Assembly: GCA_044230315.1 (NCBI GenBank)
Contig: JBGARJ010000020.1
Location: 27,977-91,976 of the forward strand
Direction of reading: 5' to 3'
Length of the DNA stretch: 64,000 nt
DNA from: M3007 sp044230315
GTDB lineage: Bacteria; Bacteroidota; Bacteroidia; Chitinophagales; Saprospiraceae
Each line of letters begins with the position of its first letter. Positions within the stretch are counted from its first letter, which is position 1. A program made the position numbers and the translations under genes. The notes under the pieces were generated by a model. That model did not search any database. It had not been told where the DNA came from and saw nothing but the letters and a program-made list of their open reading frames with translations. This document shows positions 43,839 through 53,800 of this stretch, piece by piece.

Positions 43839-44435
43839 TTAAACGGTAACCGCCCTTTTGGGGTTGAGCATATCGATAACGGCGCACAACCGGTTGAAGA
43901 TTTCGTCGATATCGCCCATTCCGTTGATGGTGTGGCTCTTATGGTACCCGGCAAAAAAATCGAATACCGGGGTCGTTTCGTTTTTATATACTTCGATGCG
44001 GTTCCGGATGATGTTTTCGTCCGAATCGTCGGCGCGCCCGGAGGTCATGCCCCGCAATTTGATCCTATGCACGATCTCTTCGTCGGCCACCTCCAGGGCC
44101 AGCAAGGCATGCACCATGGTCCCTTCCGACTCCAGAAGTGCCTGCAGGGCTTCTGCCTGGGGGATGGTGCGCGGGAAGCCGTCAAAAATAAAACCGTTGG
44201 CATCCGGGTGCGCTTCCACCTTGTTGCGCAACATGCCGATGGTGACCTCGTCGGGTACCAGTTCGCCTTTGGAAATATAGGATTTAGCCTTTAGCCCGAG
44301 TGGAGTGTTGTTGCTCATTTCAAATCGAAACAAATCCCCTGTACTAATGTGCACCAAATTATACTTATCCACTAAACGCACCGCCTGCGTTCCCTTGCCG
44401 GAACCTGGCGGGCCAAAAAGAATCAAGTTGATCAT
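43839..44435 (-). CDS. adk: Adenylate kinase
   Basis: Interconverts ATP plus AMP and two ADP. The P-loop GPPGSGKGT is at residues 8-16. The AMP-binding motifs are STGDLFRFE and FDGFPRT. The LID is short (KLRGMTSGRADDSDENIIRN) without the zinc or extended form. At 198 residues it has the length of Bacteroidota adenylate kinases. It stands as its own unit with a promoter at 44464-44471. Confidence 0.97.
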   Translation of the reverse strand: MINLILFGPPGSGKGTQAVRLVDKYNLVHISTGDLFRFEMSNNTPLGLKAKSYISKGELVPDEVTIGMLRNKVEAHPDANGFIFDGFPRTIPQAEALQALLESEGTMVHALLALEVADEEIVHRIKLRGMTSGRADDSDENIIRNRIEVYKNETTPVFDFFAGYHKSHTINGMGDIDEIFNRLCAVIDMLNPKRAVTV

Positions 44436-44463
44436 AACGAACAGCGAAAGAATATCAAGCCGG

Positions 44464-44471
44464 CAAAAATA
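44464..44471 (-). promoter_or_regulatory. -7 promoter element of adk
   Basis: On the minus strand TATTTTTG fits TAnnTTTG exactly, 28 bases before the adk start. A -33 TTG is not evident. Confidence 0.5.
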
Positions 44472-44504
44472 GGCATCGGTATTTATTATTGGAACTTTAG
44501 GGTT

Positions 44505-45455
44505 TTAAAAATCGGTAATCTTATAGCGTTCGCCGTAGGTATTGATCCATTGTTCGAGGCGCCAAACATCTTCGGGATGAAACAGTTCCGTTCCGGGGTT
44601 CATCGTGGCGGCCGTTCCACAGGCCACGCCAAGCCGCGCCATCTCCGGAAGCGAGCGGCCGACACTCAGCGCCCACACCATGCCCGCCACCATACTGTCG
44701 CCTGCGCCCACCGTACTGCGTTTTTGAACCGGCGGAGCCGGAATGTGCTCAAAACCGTCGCGGGTGACCAACAGCGCTCCTTGCGGGCCAAGGGAAACCA
44801 CCACGATCTCGCACTTGCCCTGGTGAATAATGCTGAGCGCCGCGTCGTCGACGTGGTTCAATTCCAGTTTCCGAACGCCGGCCAGGGCGCTGAGTTCGGC
44901 CAGGTTGGGTTTCAGGAGGTACAATCCTTCATCGGCCGCCGCCTGGAGCGCGGCGCCCGATGTATCGAGGATGAGTTTGGCGTTGATCTTTTTGGCAAAG
45001 GCAGCCACCTTTTCATAAAATGTTTCCGGCAGGCCGGGCGGCAGGCTTCCACTGGCCACCAGCACGTCGGGTTGCAGCCGCCTAACCAGTTCGAGGCAGG
45101 CTTCCGCGTCCTGTTCGCGCATGTCCAGCCCAGGCATGGTAAAGCGGTACTGTACGTTGGTGGACGATTCGGTCACCGAAAAGTTTTCCCGGGTCTCCCC
45201 CTGGAGTTCCAGTACCTGGGTGTCAATGCCGGTCGTTTGAAGAATACGCAGCAGCCGGGTGCCGTTCATCCCGCCCACGGGGAAAACGGCCGTGCTGGAG
45301 CCGCCCAGTTTGTGAATACCTTTGGAAACATTGATCCCGCCGCCGCCGGCATCCTCCTGGGGAGCGGTACAGCGCAGCTTTTGTTCCGGGGTCAGCCGCT
45401 CCGTAGCGGTGCTTTTGTCCAAAGCGGGGTTTAAAGTAAGCGTTGCGATTTTCAC
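44505..45455 (-). CDS. PfkB-family sugar-phosphate kinase (1-phosphofructokinase type)
   Basis: A 316-residue ribokinase-fold kinase. The GTG at 45455 begins the typical MKIATLTLNPALDK N-terminus; the open frame runs further upstream through unrelated sequence. Signature 1 is GGGGINVSKGIHKLGG and signature 2 is STVGAGDSMVAGM with catalytic D253. The sequence type fits the 1-phosphofructokinase, 6-phosphofructokinase-2 and tagatose-6-phosphate kinase group; the exact substrate cannot be set from the sequence. There is no fructose PTS gene nearby, which favours 6-phosphofructokinase-2. It is divergent from the glycosylase gene, whose promoter overlaps its start. Confidence 0.88.
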   Translation of the reverse strand: MKIATLTLNPALDKSTATERLTPEQKLRCTAPQEDAGGGGINVSKGIHKLGGSSTAVFPVGGMNGTRLLRILQTTGIDTQVLELQGETRENFSVTESSTNVQYRFTMPGLDMREQDAEACLELVRRLQPDVLVASGSLPPGLPETFYEKVAAFAKKINAKLILDTSGAALQAAADEGLYLLKPNLAELSALAGVRKLELNHVDDAALSIIHQGKCEIVVVSLGPQGALLVTRDGFEHIPAPPVQKRSTVGAGDSMVAGMVWALSVGRSLPEMARLGVACGTAATMNPGTELFHPEDVWRLEQWINTYGERYKITDF

Positions 45456-45472
45456 GTTGCGCCGTAGATTTG
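45443..45472 (+). promoter_or_regulatory. Promoter of the AlkA-like gene
   Basis: TTG at 45443-45445, exactly 19 bases, then TAGATTTG at 45465-45472: the full Bacteroidota consensus. The ATG is at 45486, so the leader is about seven bases. The -33 element lies inside the start region of the divergent PfkB gene, which ties the two genes together. Confidence 0.75.
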
Positions 45473-45485
45473 TTATTTCGTAGCA

Positions 45486-46118
45486 ATGATACTGAAACTC
45501 GACGAAAACAACCTCAAAGAAGCGACGCACTGGCTGGCAGCGCGCGATTTGGCCCTGGCCAGGGTGTTCGACCGCTACGGCTACCCGCCGCTCTGGGCCC
45601 GCACCCCGGGGTTTTCCACCCTTATCCATATCATTTTAGAACAGCAAGTGTCCCTGGCCTCGGCCAACGCGGCCTTCCGGCGCCTGCAAGAGCGGCTGGG
45701 GGAGGTTACGGCTGCAGGTCTGCTCGACCTCGACGACGAAACACTGCGCCAGATCGGATTCAGCCGGCAGAAAACCGCTTATGCACGGTCCCTCGCCCTC
45801 GAGGTCAAATTGGAACGCCTTCACCTCGACAAGTTGCCCGTTTTACCCGACGACGATGTGCGCGCCGTCCTGAAACAGCAAAAAGGCATCGGCGACTGGA
45901 CGGTGGATATTTACCTGTCCGAGTGCCTGCTCCGGACGGATATCCTCCCCAAAGGCGACATTGCCATGCAGGAAGCCTTCCGGGTGCTGAAGGCGCTGGA
46001 AAAACGCCCCGAGCACGCTGTTCTGGAGGAACAAACCCGGCATTGGCAGCCCTGGCGGAGCGTGGGAACGCGCTTACTGTGGCATTTTTACCTGTGCGAA
46101 CGCCAACGCACAGGATGA
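45486..46118 (+). CDS. DNA-3-methyladenine glycosylase (AlkA-like, HhH-GPD)
   Basis: Base-excision repair enzyme that removes alkylated purines. A 210-residue HhH-GPD protein: helix-hairpin-helix LKQQKGIGDWTVDIYL near residues 128-143 and catalytic D158 in PKGDIAM. It lacks the N-terminal TBP-like domain of full AlkA and has no iron-sulfur cysteines, as in the short AlkA/Mag class. EQQVSLASANAAFRRL is the family's N-terminal signature. The SDR gene begins 44 bases later on the same strand. Confidence 0.92.
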   Translation: MILKLDENNLKEATHWLAARDLALARVFDRYGYPPLWARTPGFSTLIHIILEQQVSLASANAAFRRLQERLGEVTAAGLLDLDDETLRQIGFSRQKTAYARSLALEVKLERLHLDKLPVLPDDDVRAVLKQQKGIGDWTVDIYLSECLLRTDILPKGDIAMQEAFRVLKALEKRPEHAVLEEQTRHWQPWRSVGTRLLWHFYLCERQRTG

Positions 46119-46162
46119 GCGGTTTAAAGTTATCAGCGGTTTCGCTACCTTCGCTTCCGCCT

Positions 46163-46966
46163 ATGTCCGACTTTTTTTACCATAAACGCATTTGGATCAC
46201 CGGCGCATCGTCGGGGATCGGCGAGGCCCTGGCCTATGCCTGCGCAGCATCCGGCGCGAACCTCATTCTGTCGGCCCGCAACGAGGCGGAATTGCGGCGG
46301 GTAGCCACTGCCGCTACCGAAAAGGGCGCAGCCTCAGCGCTCGTTCAACCCCTCGACCTGGCCCAACACGACAACATTCCCGGCATCGCCGCTTCCGTGT
46401 TGCGGCAGGTGGGCAAGATCGATATCCTGATCAATTGCGGGGGGCTCTCCCAGCGCGGCCGCGCGCTCGATACCCCGCTGGCGGTGGATAAACGCCTCAT
46501 GGACATCAATTTCTTCGGAACCGTGGCGCTCACGAAGGCCGTGTTGCCCAGCATGCTGACGCACCACCTGGGGCATATCGTTGTGGTGACCAGCCTGACC
46601 GGGAAATTCGGCTCGCCCGTGCGCACCGCGTATGCCGCTTCCAAACACGCCTTGCACGGCTTTTTCGACAGCCTGCGCGCCGAACTCGGCGACGCCCCGG
46701 TAAAAATCACGCTGGTTTGCCCGGGCTTTGTCCGCACCAATATCAGCATCAATGCCGTAACCGGCTCCGGGCAGCCGCAAGGCACCATGGACGACGCCAC
46801 AGGCAATGGCATATCGGCCGAGGCTGCGGCCAACCGTATTCTCCGGGCCATAAAAAACGGAAAGGAAGAGATCTGGTTTGGCGGGAAGGAAGTATTGGGC
46901 GTTTACCTGAAACGCTTTTTTCCGGCCTATTTCTCCAAAATCATCCGTCGGGCGAAAGTCACCTAG
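46163..46966 (+). CDS. Short-chain dehydrogenase/reductase
   Basis: NAD(P)-dependent oxidoreductase of 267 residues. The cofactor motif is TGASSGIGEA, and the NNAG motif appears as NCGG. The catalytic residues are S144, Y157 and K161 (TAYAASKHAL). The C-terminal part (KRFFPAYFSKIIRRAKV) resembles the membrane-associated DHRS7-like subgroup. The start at 46163 is the first fit to the fold, although the frame stays open far upstream through the glycosylase gene in another register. The substrate is unknown. Confidence 0.9.
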   Translation: MSDFFYHKRIWITGASSGIGEALAYACAASGANLILSARNEAELRRVATAATEKGAASALVQPLDLAQHDNIPGIAASVLRQVGKIDILINCGGLSQRGRALDTPLAVDKRLMDINFFGTVALTKAVLPSMLTHHLGHIVVVTSLTGKFGSPVRTAYAASKHALHGFFDSLRAELGDAPVKITLVCPGFVRTNISINAVTGSGQPQGTMDDATGNGISAEAAANRILRAIKNGKEEIWFGGKEVLGVYLKRFFPAYFSKIIRRAKVT

Positions 46967-47013
46967 TGCGTATCGGGTGAAGACAATAATTCCAGTAGTC
47001 CGGCAGGTGTTGA

Positions 47014-47068
47014 CAAACCTTTGAAAATGAAGCCTGGCGCATGTTGCTGGCGGAAATGCAGCAATCTG
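47014..47068. repeat. Dispersed 54-bp repeat, copy 1
   Basis: From CAAACCTTTGAAAATGAAGC onward, this stretch matches 63816-63869 at 45 of 54 positions. It lies between the convergent SDR and DoxX genes and has no coding sense. Confidence 0.65.
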
Positions 47069-47151
47069 TTTCGAACTATTGTAATGAAGCGCCACGGGCA
47101 ATACGTGCCCGCGCTGCCAAAAACAACTCCGTTTTTTGATCGCTGGCGCCG

Positions 47152-47562
47152 CTATACCCGCGTTGTGGCCAGCAGGCGCTTGATGCTGTACCGCCCGCTT
47201 CCCTTACCCGCGAGCATCAGCAACCCGCCAATGATAGCGATATCCTTCATAAACAGAATACTCTGCAGGCGTACCTGGTCTTTGGGATACATCCAGAAAT
47301 CATGCACGATGAACGTCACCGGTACCCAGTACATAAGCAGCATAATGGCTCCAAGGGTCGACCGGTAGCCCAACAATACCATCAGCCCGCCGGTCACCAG
47401 CATGAATATGGCGCCGTAGAGCAGGAGGTCCTGGCTCCACGTGAGGCCATATTGGGTCATGGTTTGTTTGGTTTTATCAAAAAAAAGTGTGGAATCGACG
47501 GCTTCGAAAAGAAATATAGCCGATAGAAAAATTCTGCCGATTAAGTCGGTTATGTCGCGCAT
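47152..47562 (-). CDS. DoxX-family membrane protein
   Basis: A 136-residue protein with four membrane helices (LIGRIFLSAIFLFEAV, LLLYGAIFMLVTGGLMVLLG, LGAIMLLMYWVPVTFIVHDF, ILFMKDIAIIGGLLMLAG). The start at 47562 (MRDITDLIGRIF) fits the family; the frame extends 32 codons upstream without DoxX character. DoxX-like proteins are linked to thiol or redox homeostasis in some bacteria, but function here is unassigned. Confidence 0.82.
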   Translation of the reverse strand: MRDITDLIGRIFLSAIFLFEAVDSTLFFDKTKQTMTQYGLTWSQDLLLYGAIFMLVTGGLMVLLGYRSTLGAIMLLMYWVPVTFIVHDFWMYPKDQVRLQSILFMKDIAIIGGLLMLAGKGSGRYSIKRLLATTRV

Positions 47563-47665
47563 GTAGAAGCAGGGAACAAACTCATGCACCCGGGCGCCCC
47601 GAAATGCCGGTTGTTCCACGAGCGCGAAGGTAGGTATCGCTGCGCGTAAATCGCACAAGGCAAAT

Positions 47666-47699
47666 AAAAAAAGCCCCCCTCCATCATTTGGAGAGAGGC
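47666..47699 (-). terminator. Terminator for the giant-protein transcript
   Basis: On the minus strand an 11-bp stem (47689-47699 with 47673-47683, two G-T pairs, loop AATGA) is followed by a run of seven T. It lies about 190 bases after the stop of the 2190-residue gene. Confidence 0.75.
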
Positions 47700-47824
47700 C
47701 ATCCCAAAAACCGATTTTAAAGTATGTTAAAATCGGGCTTTAGTGACAAACGGCAGGCTCGATTGCCGCGATATTTTATATGAAGTACATGCCGGAGTGA
47801 AGTACGGCTTTTGTTGAGCGAGTA

Positions 47825-47868
47825 GGTTGAGGATGGTTTGATTTTTTATCATCAAACCCTCCTCAACC
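47825..47868. repeat. Long hairpin in the 3' region of the giant gene
   Basis: An 18-bp stem (47825-47842 with 47851-47868, one mismatch) and an 8-base loop lie 18 bases after the stop codon. There is no T-run, so it more likely protects the 3' end of the mRNA than terminates it. A terminator lies further on. Confidence 0.65.
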
Positions 47869-47886
47869 GTTCTCAACTAAAGACTA

Positions 47887-50800
47887 TTACTTCGTCTGGA
47901 TCATCTTCTTCGTTGCACTGTTGTTAGCCGTTTCGAGCTTGTAGTACAGCACACCGGTAGCATTCAGCATATTGCGATTCACCGTGATGGCGTTGTTGCC
48001 TTTGGCGAAGTCACCCGTTTGCGTGAAGATCGTGCGGCCCGACTCGTCGAAGATCGTCAGGGTAGCTTCAGCTGCTTCAGGCAGGTAGAAGCCGATCTGC
48101 GTCTTGCTCACGAATGGGTTCGGCGTGTTTTGATACAGTTCGAAGCCGAGGCCGGAGATGGTCGAGCCATTCTGGCCGTTGAAGCGGAAGGCCACTTGCA
48201 AGCGATCGGAGTTTGCGTTGTAGGCTTCAGCGCGGGTGATCCGGCTGGACACACCCAGCATTTGGCTCAACATGCCGCCTGCTTTGGCGCGGAAGGTTAC
48301 TGCAAATTCGGCTTGGCTGTCGCCATCCCAGCTGGTCGTCAGTGCATGTTCGTTGCTGAACACTGCGAAGTTGTCGAGTTTCATGTTGGCGCCCGGTGCC
48401 ACGTCAACTACATCCAGGTTGTTGTAGTTCATCGTGAACTGGTAGCCTTGTACTTTCTCGTCAGCCTTGAAGTTCACCGTGAAGGTTTCGCCGGCATTCA
48501 CCATGCGATCTTCAACGTCGAACAACAGCGTGCCGGCGGTACGGTCATCAACATTCACCAGGCTGTTCGTTACGGCATTGCCGTTCACGTCACCCACTTT
48601 CACCGATACGAAATCTTCAGCAGCCATGCTTGCCGTCATGTTGGCAATCTGCTTCGTTTCCGGGAAGATTTCCGCAAACGGATTGGTCGGCGTCGGGAAG
48701 CCATAGGCTTTGTCGACAAAACGCCACGAGGTGTTGTTCGGCAACTCGGTGTAGATACCCAGGATCAGTTTGCGCAACTCAACGATGTCGAACGTCGTGA
48801 TCGAACGGCTGTTGTTAGCGTCCGCAGCGATCATTTTGTACGGCGTGTTGAGCGGCTCCAGACCCAGGATGTGCTTGTTGATCAGCACCAGGTCAAAGGT
48901 CGATACGCCGTTGAGCGGATCGTTGTCTTTGCTCGGCGTGAGCGTGAAGTCACCCAGGTACGGAATGCCGTTCAGTTCGTATTTACCGGCGTTGTCCGTG
49001 ATATCGAACACGCTGCCACCGGGCAGAGCCGGGTGGTTACCCGTCAGGGTTACCGTAGCGTCTTCCAGACCGTTGGTCATTTCCGTTTTCAGCGTACCGG
49101 CAACCGTACCGGCGCCAGCGCCCGTGCAGTTGTTCATGTTGTCTTGTACGATCACGTAGGTCTGGCAGAAGTCAGCGTTGCTGGCTTTGTCCATGCCCCA
49201 CAGTTCAACCAGGCGCGTGCCCAGTTCCGTGCAGTCGAAGGTAACGCTCGTTTGCGGCGTGCCATCCGGGTTGGTCGGGAAGCCCGTGCCAGCGCCGGCT
49301 TTGCGGATACCGATCTTGATCTGGTCGGCAGGCGTGCAGTTGTCTTCCGTGTATTTCAGGAAGTCGGAAGCCCACAGGGTGATCATCTTCGTCGGCATGA
49401 TATTCACGCTCAGGCCGTTGATGCATACCACCGTCGGTTTCTTGCCGTCTTTCACTACGACCGTGTACTCGCATACTTGTTCGTTGCCGCAACCGTCGGA
49501 TACGATCCACTTGATCTTGTGCGTGCCATAGGGCAGCTCAGGCGTCACGTAGGTGTTCGGCGCTTGTTGCGTATTCCATTTCACGCAAGCGGTCTTGTTC
49601 TTACCGCTCACCGTCGTCTGGATCGTAAAGCCGTACTTCTGGTTGGGCGCCACAGGACGCTCGTCGAATTGACGCGGCGTGCCGCCGCTGAAGTTCGAGT
49701 TGTGCGCGTTGCCATAGAATACGTTGTTGTAACCCGGCAGGTTCGTGCTCGAGATCACCGTCTCCATGTCCCCGTCGTTGTCCAAATCCAGGAACAACAG
49801 GTAGCGGATGTTGATGTCGGAGCCCGAGCAAGCGTCGGTAGCGGTGACGCACAAATCAGCGGGGCCTTCGCAAAGGTTGTGGCTGCCGATCGTGTTATCC
49901 CACCAGTACGACTCGTTCCACAGATTGGCGTCGTTAGGCGTCAGGTCGTTGTACGTCTGCGGGCTCGGCGGGCAGTCGATCGTCGGAGCCTGATTGTCGA
50001 TGATCTTGATGATCTGTTTGTACTTGTAGCAGTTGGCATTCGCATCCCAGAACGTGCAGTAGTTGGTCGACGTCGGATCTGTCGGGTTGATCTTCGTAAT
50101 CGTCGGAGCCCACGGCGCCGGCGTACCACAAGCCGATACCGTCGGGCCTGTGTTATTGGTCGGGCTGTTCAACGTCGCGCTCGGGTTCGGGTTCGGTATG
50201 TAGATGCAAGGCAGGTTCGGGTTGTACGTGCACCAGTTGATGATCGTCCACGTACGCTCGATCTTGTAGCAAGCATCCGGTACCACCGTGAAGATCTCGT
50301 CTTCGAACGATACGCCCAAAAGTTCGCAGTCTTCGCCGTAGAAACTCGGCTCTCCGTAGTTACCCGTACCGTCGCAAGTCGTTACGATCCGGTCGTCCGG
50401 GAACTTCACGTAGTAGTCCTGTTCGTAGTTCACAATGATCCGCTGCGAACACTGGCTCTGCTGGCCGTGGCAGTCGAAGGCCCGGAAGTTCCGAATGATC
50501 GTGCCCTTGTTACATACGGTGTCAAACTGACCGTAGTTCACCGTGTGCGACAAACCGCACTGGCCTTGATATACTTGAGCAGTGTCGAGGCAGCAGTTGT
50601 CCACCACCGTAGCTTTGCCATAAGCCCAGAGGCTCGGGTCAAAGTTTTCGCAGGATACCGTTACGTTAGCCGGCGATTGGCATACCGGTTTGATCTTGTC
50701 TTGTACTTCTACCTGAATCATGCAGGAGTTGGACACCGGCGTTCCATCGGGACCAACGGTGATGTTGCCGTTCGCGTCAAGTTGGTACACACGGAGGATA

Positions 50801-53800
50801 ACCGTTTGCGGCGGCAGGCCAACTTCGCAGCAGTAGAACTTGATCGAGTCGTATTCCGACGTGGCACGCTCAAATTCGCTCGGGAAATCCGGGAACGGAT
50901 CCAGCGTTTTGTCGCACTCGGGGTGACCGTTGATGTCGTTCAGCGCCAGGATGCATGGGCTGTAGGGTTGCATGCGCTGTATGGTGAAGTGGATGTCGCC
51001 GCAGTTGTCGTACGAACCGTCGTCGAACGTCGTGGCTTTTACCCAGGTAACACCGGCACCGGTGCAAGCGTCGGTGGGCAGGTAGCAGTCGTACGGATCG
51101 TCAACACCGATGCTAACAATCGTGTACTCGTCGCAAGCAGCCACCGGCGGGGTGTAGTCGCGAACCGTCAGGCGGAACGAGCAGGTGCTCGTGTTGCCGC
51201 AGTCGTCTTTCACCGTGTACACCACCGTGTGCGTGCCCAGGGGCAGGCAAGGCGTGGTGCCCAGTACGGCCATCGTGTCAGGATTCCACTTGTTGTTGCC
51301 ATTGAAATCGGAGAAGGAGCCGAAGATCTGGTGCATGGCAATCTGTTGGCCCGTTTGCGGGTCGATTACCATTACCATAGCGTCTACGCTGTTCAAGCGC
51401 GAGCAGTTGTCCGTCACGATAAAGTCGGGCAGGTCGGCAGAAGCGCAGCAGGTAAACGGATCGGTCGTCACCGTCAGGTTGGCCGGGCAGGTGAAGCTCG
51501 GGCCAGTGGTGTCGAGTACTTTCACGATTTGCGTCGGCTCGAACGTCGTGCCGGTGCACCAGTTGATCACCGTCCAGTGACGGGCGATTTTGTATGTACC
51601 GTCGCACACTTTGATCACCTGGTCAACATAAGCGTAGTTGACCGAGCAGCCGGTGGTATCACCGAAGATGTGCGGTTTGCCCTGCAGGCCCTGGCCTTCG
51701 ATCCAGTCGGGGGTCGGGTAGGCGCCGGCGCACTGGAAGGCAGGAGCAGTGATGTCGTCGTAGTTCGGCGGCAACGTGATGTCGCCGTCGGTCGGACGGT
51801 TCAGGCGGATCTGCTGGATGCAGGTAGCGGTGTTGCCGCTGGCATCCGTAGCCGTCCATTTCCGGTTGATGATAGAGGTCAGGCCGGAAGCGCAGTTTTG
51901 CGGCACTTCGGTGTCGATGTAGGTCAGGTTAACAGCGCTGCAGTTGTCCATTTGCGGAGTACCTGCGCCCGGATTAACCGTGTAATTTTTGTTGCTGCCG
52001 GTCACGTCGGTCGGATAAACCAATGCATTCGGGAAACCGGTGGTAAACGTGTAGTTCGAAGTGATGAAGAGAGCGGTTTCTTCCACCAGGTTGACATCGC
52101 CAAAACCATCTACGTCGGAGAAGCTGGCCGTCCAGGTACCATTCGGGTTTTCACCATCGAAGGTCGACAAGGTGCCGAAACCGAACGGAATGAAGGCATT
52201 CACACCCGTAGAGTAGTCGGCGCAGGTCAAGGCCTGGCTGCCTTCATCGTCGAAGCGCACCCAGATCGGGGCCGTTCCGCAACCGCCGACTCCTTGCCAA
52301 GCGGTAAGAACCGTGCCGGAGGGGCTCGTCAATCGGATCGTGATGTTGCCGAACCACAGGGCGTTGCCCGTCAGTTTCACATAGAAATCCACGTCTTGAA
52401 TCGTACCCGTAGCGCCGCTGACTTCGATCGGAGAATTGATCGTTTGGAAGTCAAGCAGGGTCTGCGGCAGGCCGGTGCCGGTGAATTTCGCCGTGTAGTT
52501 GTTCAGCACCTGCTGATATTCCGGAGCCAGGCTCGGGAAGTTGCAAGGCACGGAAGCAGTCTGGCAGTCGAGCACCGGAGGCAGTTTGTCTTCTACTTTG
52601 ATATTGCCCCAGCATTTGTTGCCGGTTTTCGGATCGGTCACGCGCACGCCATAGGTATGGCCTACGTCGTTCGGGCCGAGTACGCCGGGCGTCCAGGGGC
52701 CGTTGCCGTAGGGTGCGACGCGGTCGAGTTCAACAATATAGTTGTCGTAGCAACCGTACGGGCCGCCTTCCAGGATCTGGTCGGCGTTCAGCACGACGCT
52801 GCAGTCTTCGTCCATCGAAACTTGCACCAGGTCGTTGCAAACCAGGGCCGTGATGGCGTTCGGGTATTCGTTGATCGTTACGCAGAACGAGCAGGTGTTG
52901 GTGTTGCCCGCGAGGTCCGTCACAGTAAACGAGTTGCAGGTGGTACCAATCGGGAATTCGGCGCCCGTAGGCAGACCGGCCGTTTGCACGAGCGGTGGGC
53001 CAGGCAGCGTGGTCTGGTAGGTCACCGAACCGATGAATACGCGCGGGTTGTTGGCGTTGATAAACGGATACTGACCGCCCGAGTGGCCCTGGCTGATGAT
53101 CTGCAGGGTGCCGTCGTTGGTGTTCAGCGCGCCGTTGGCGTAGCCAAATTCACCGCCGTCGGTTACCGCCAGGTAGATCCCTTTGCGTTGGCCGGGATTC
53201 AGTTGGAGGCCGCCGATGGGGATCGTGGTGAAGGTGGGCCAGTTCGGGAAACCGCCTACGCCCGTTACCGTAGCGTTGCCCATGAGGGTCCATGCAGCGG
53301 CATTTTGGGCATTACCGACAGCGGTCGTAGCTGTCGTGGTATAGTAAGCGACCACCGGGTGTACGCCGGCCGAGATCGGAGCGGTGAAGCTGTTGATCAG
53401 GATCGGCTGCGTGCCCACGTTCTGGATGTCGAACGTGATCCCGTTAAAGGCGTTGTTGGCCGTCTGCGACGAAGTCGGCAGTTTGACCAGCGGGCCAAAG
53501 AACGGGCAGTTGTCGGTAGCCGTCACCGTGTACGAATACAGTTGGCTGCATTCGCCCGGGCTCAGGTTGAACGTGACGTTAGCCGGGCAGGTGATCGTCG
53601 GCTTGGTCAGGTCGTTCACCGTGATCGTTTGCGTGGCGCTCGACACGAGCTGGCCGCCGCAAGCGACGCGCAGTTGCCACACGACCGTATTCGTGCCTTT
53701 CGGGATGCCCGCGAGTGTGATCGAGGCCGGGAACGGCGCAGCGATGGTGACCGGGGTACCGCCGTTCAGGCTGTACGTGAGGGCAAGGCCGGAGGCGCAG

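Noticed and set aside
45443..46966. A 507-residue fusion ending in an SDR
   Set aside because: The first 240 codons overlap the AlkA-like gene in another frame and have no fold; the SDR begins at 46163.
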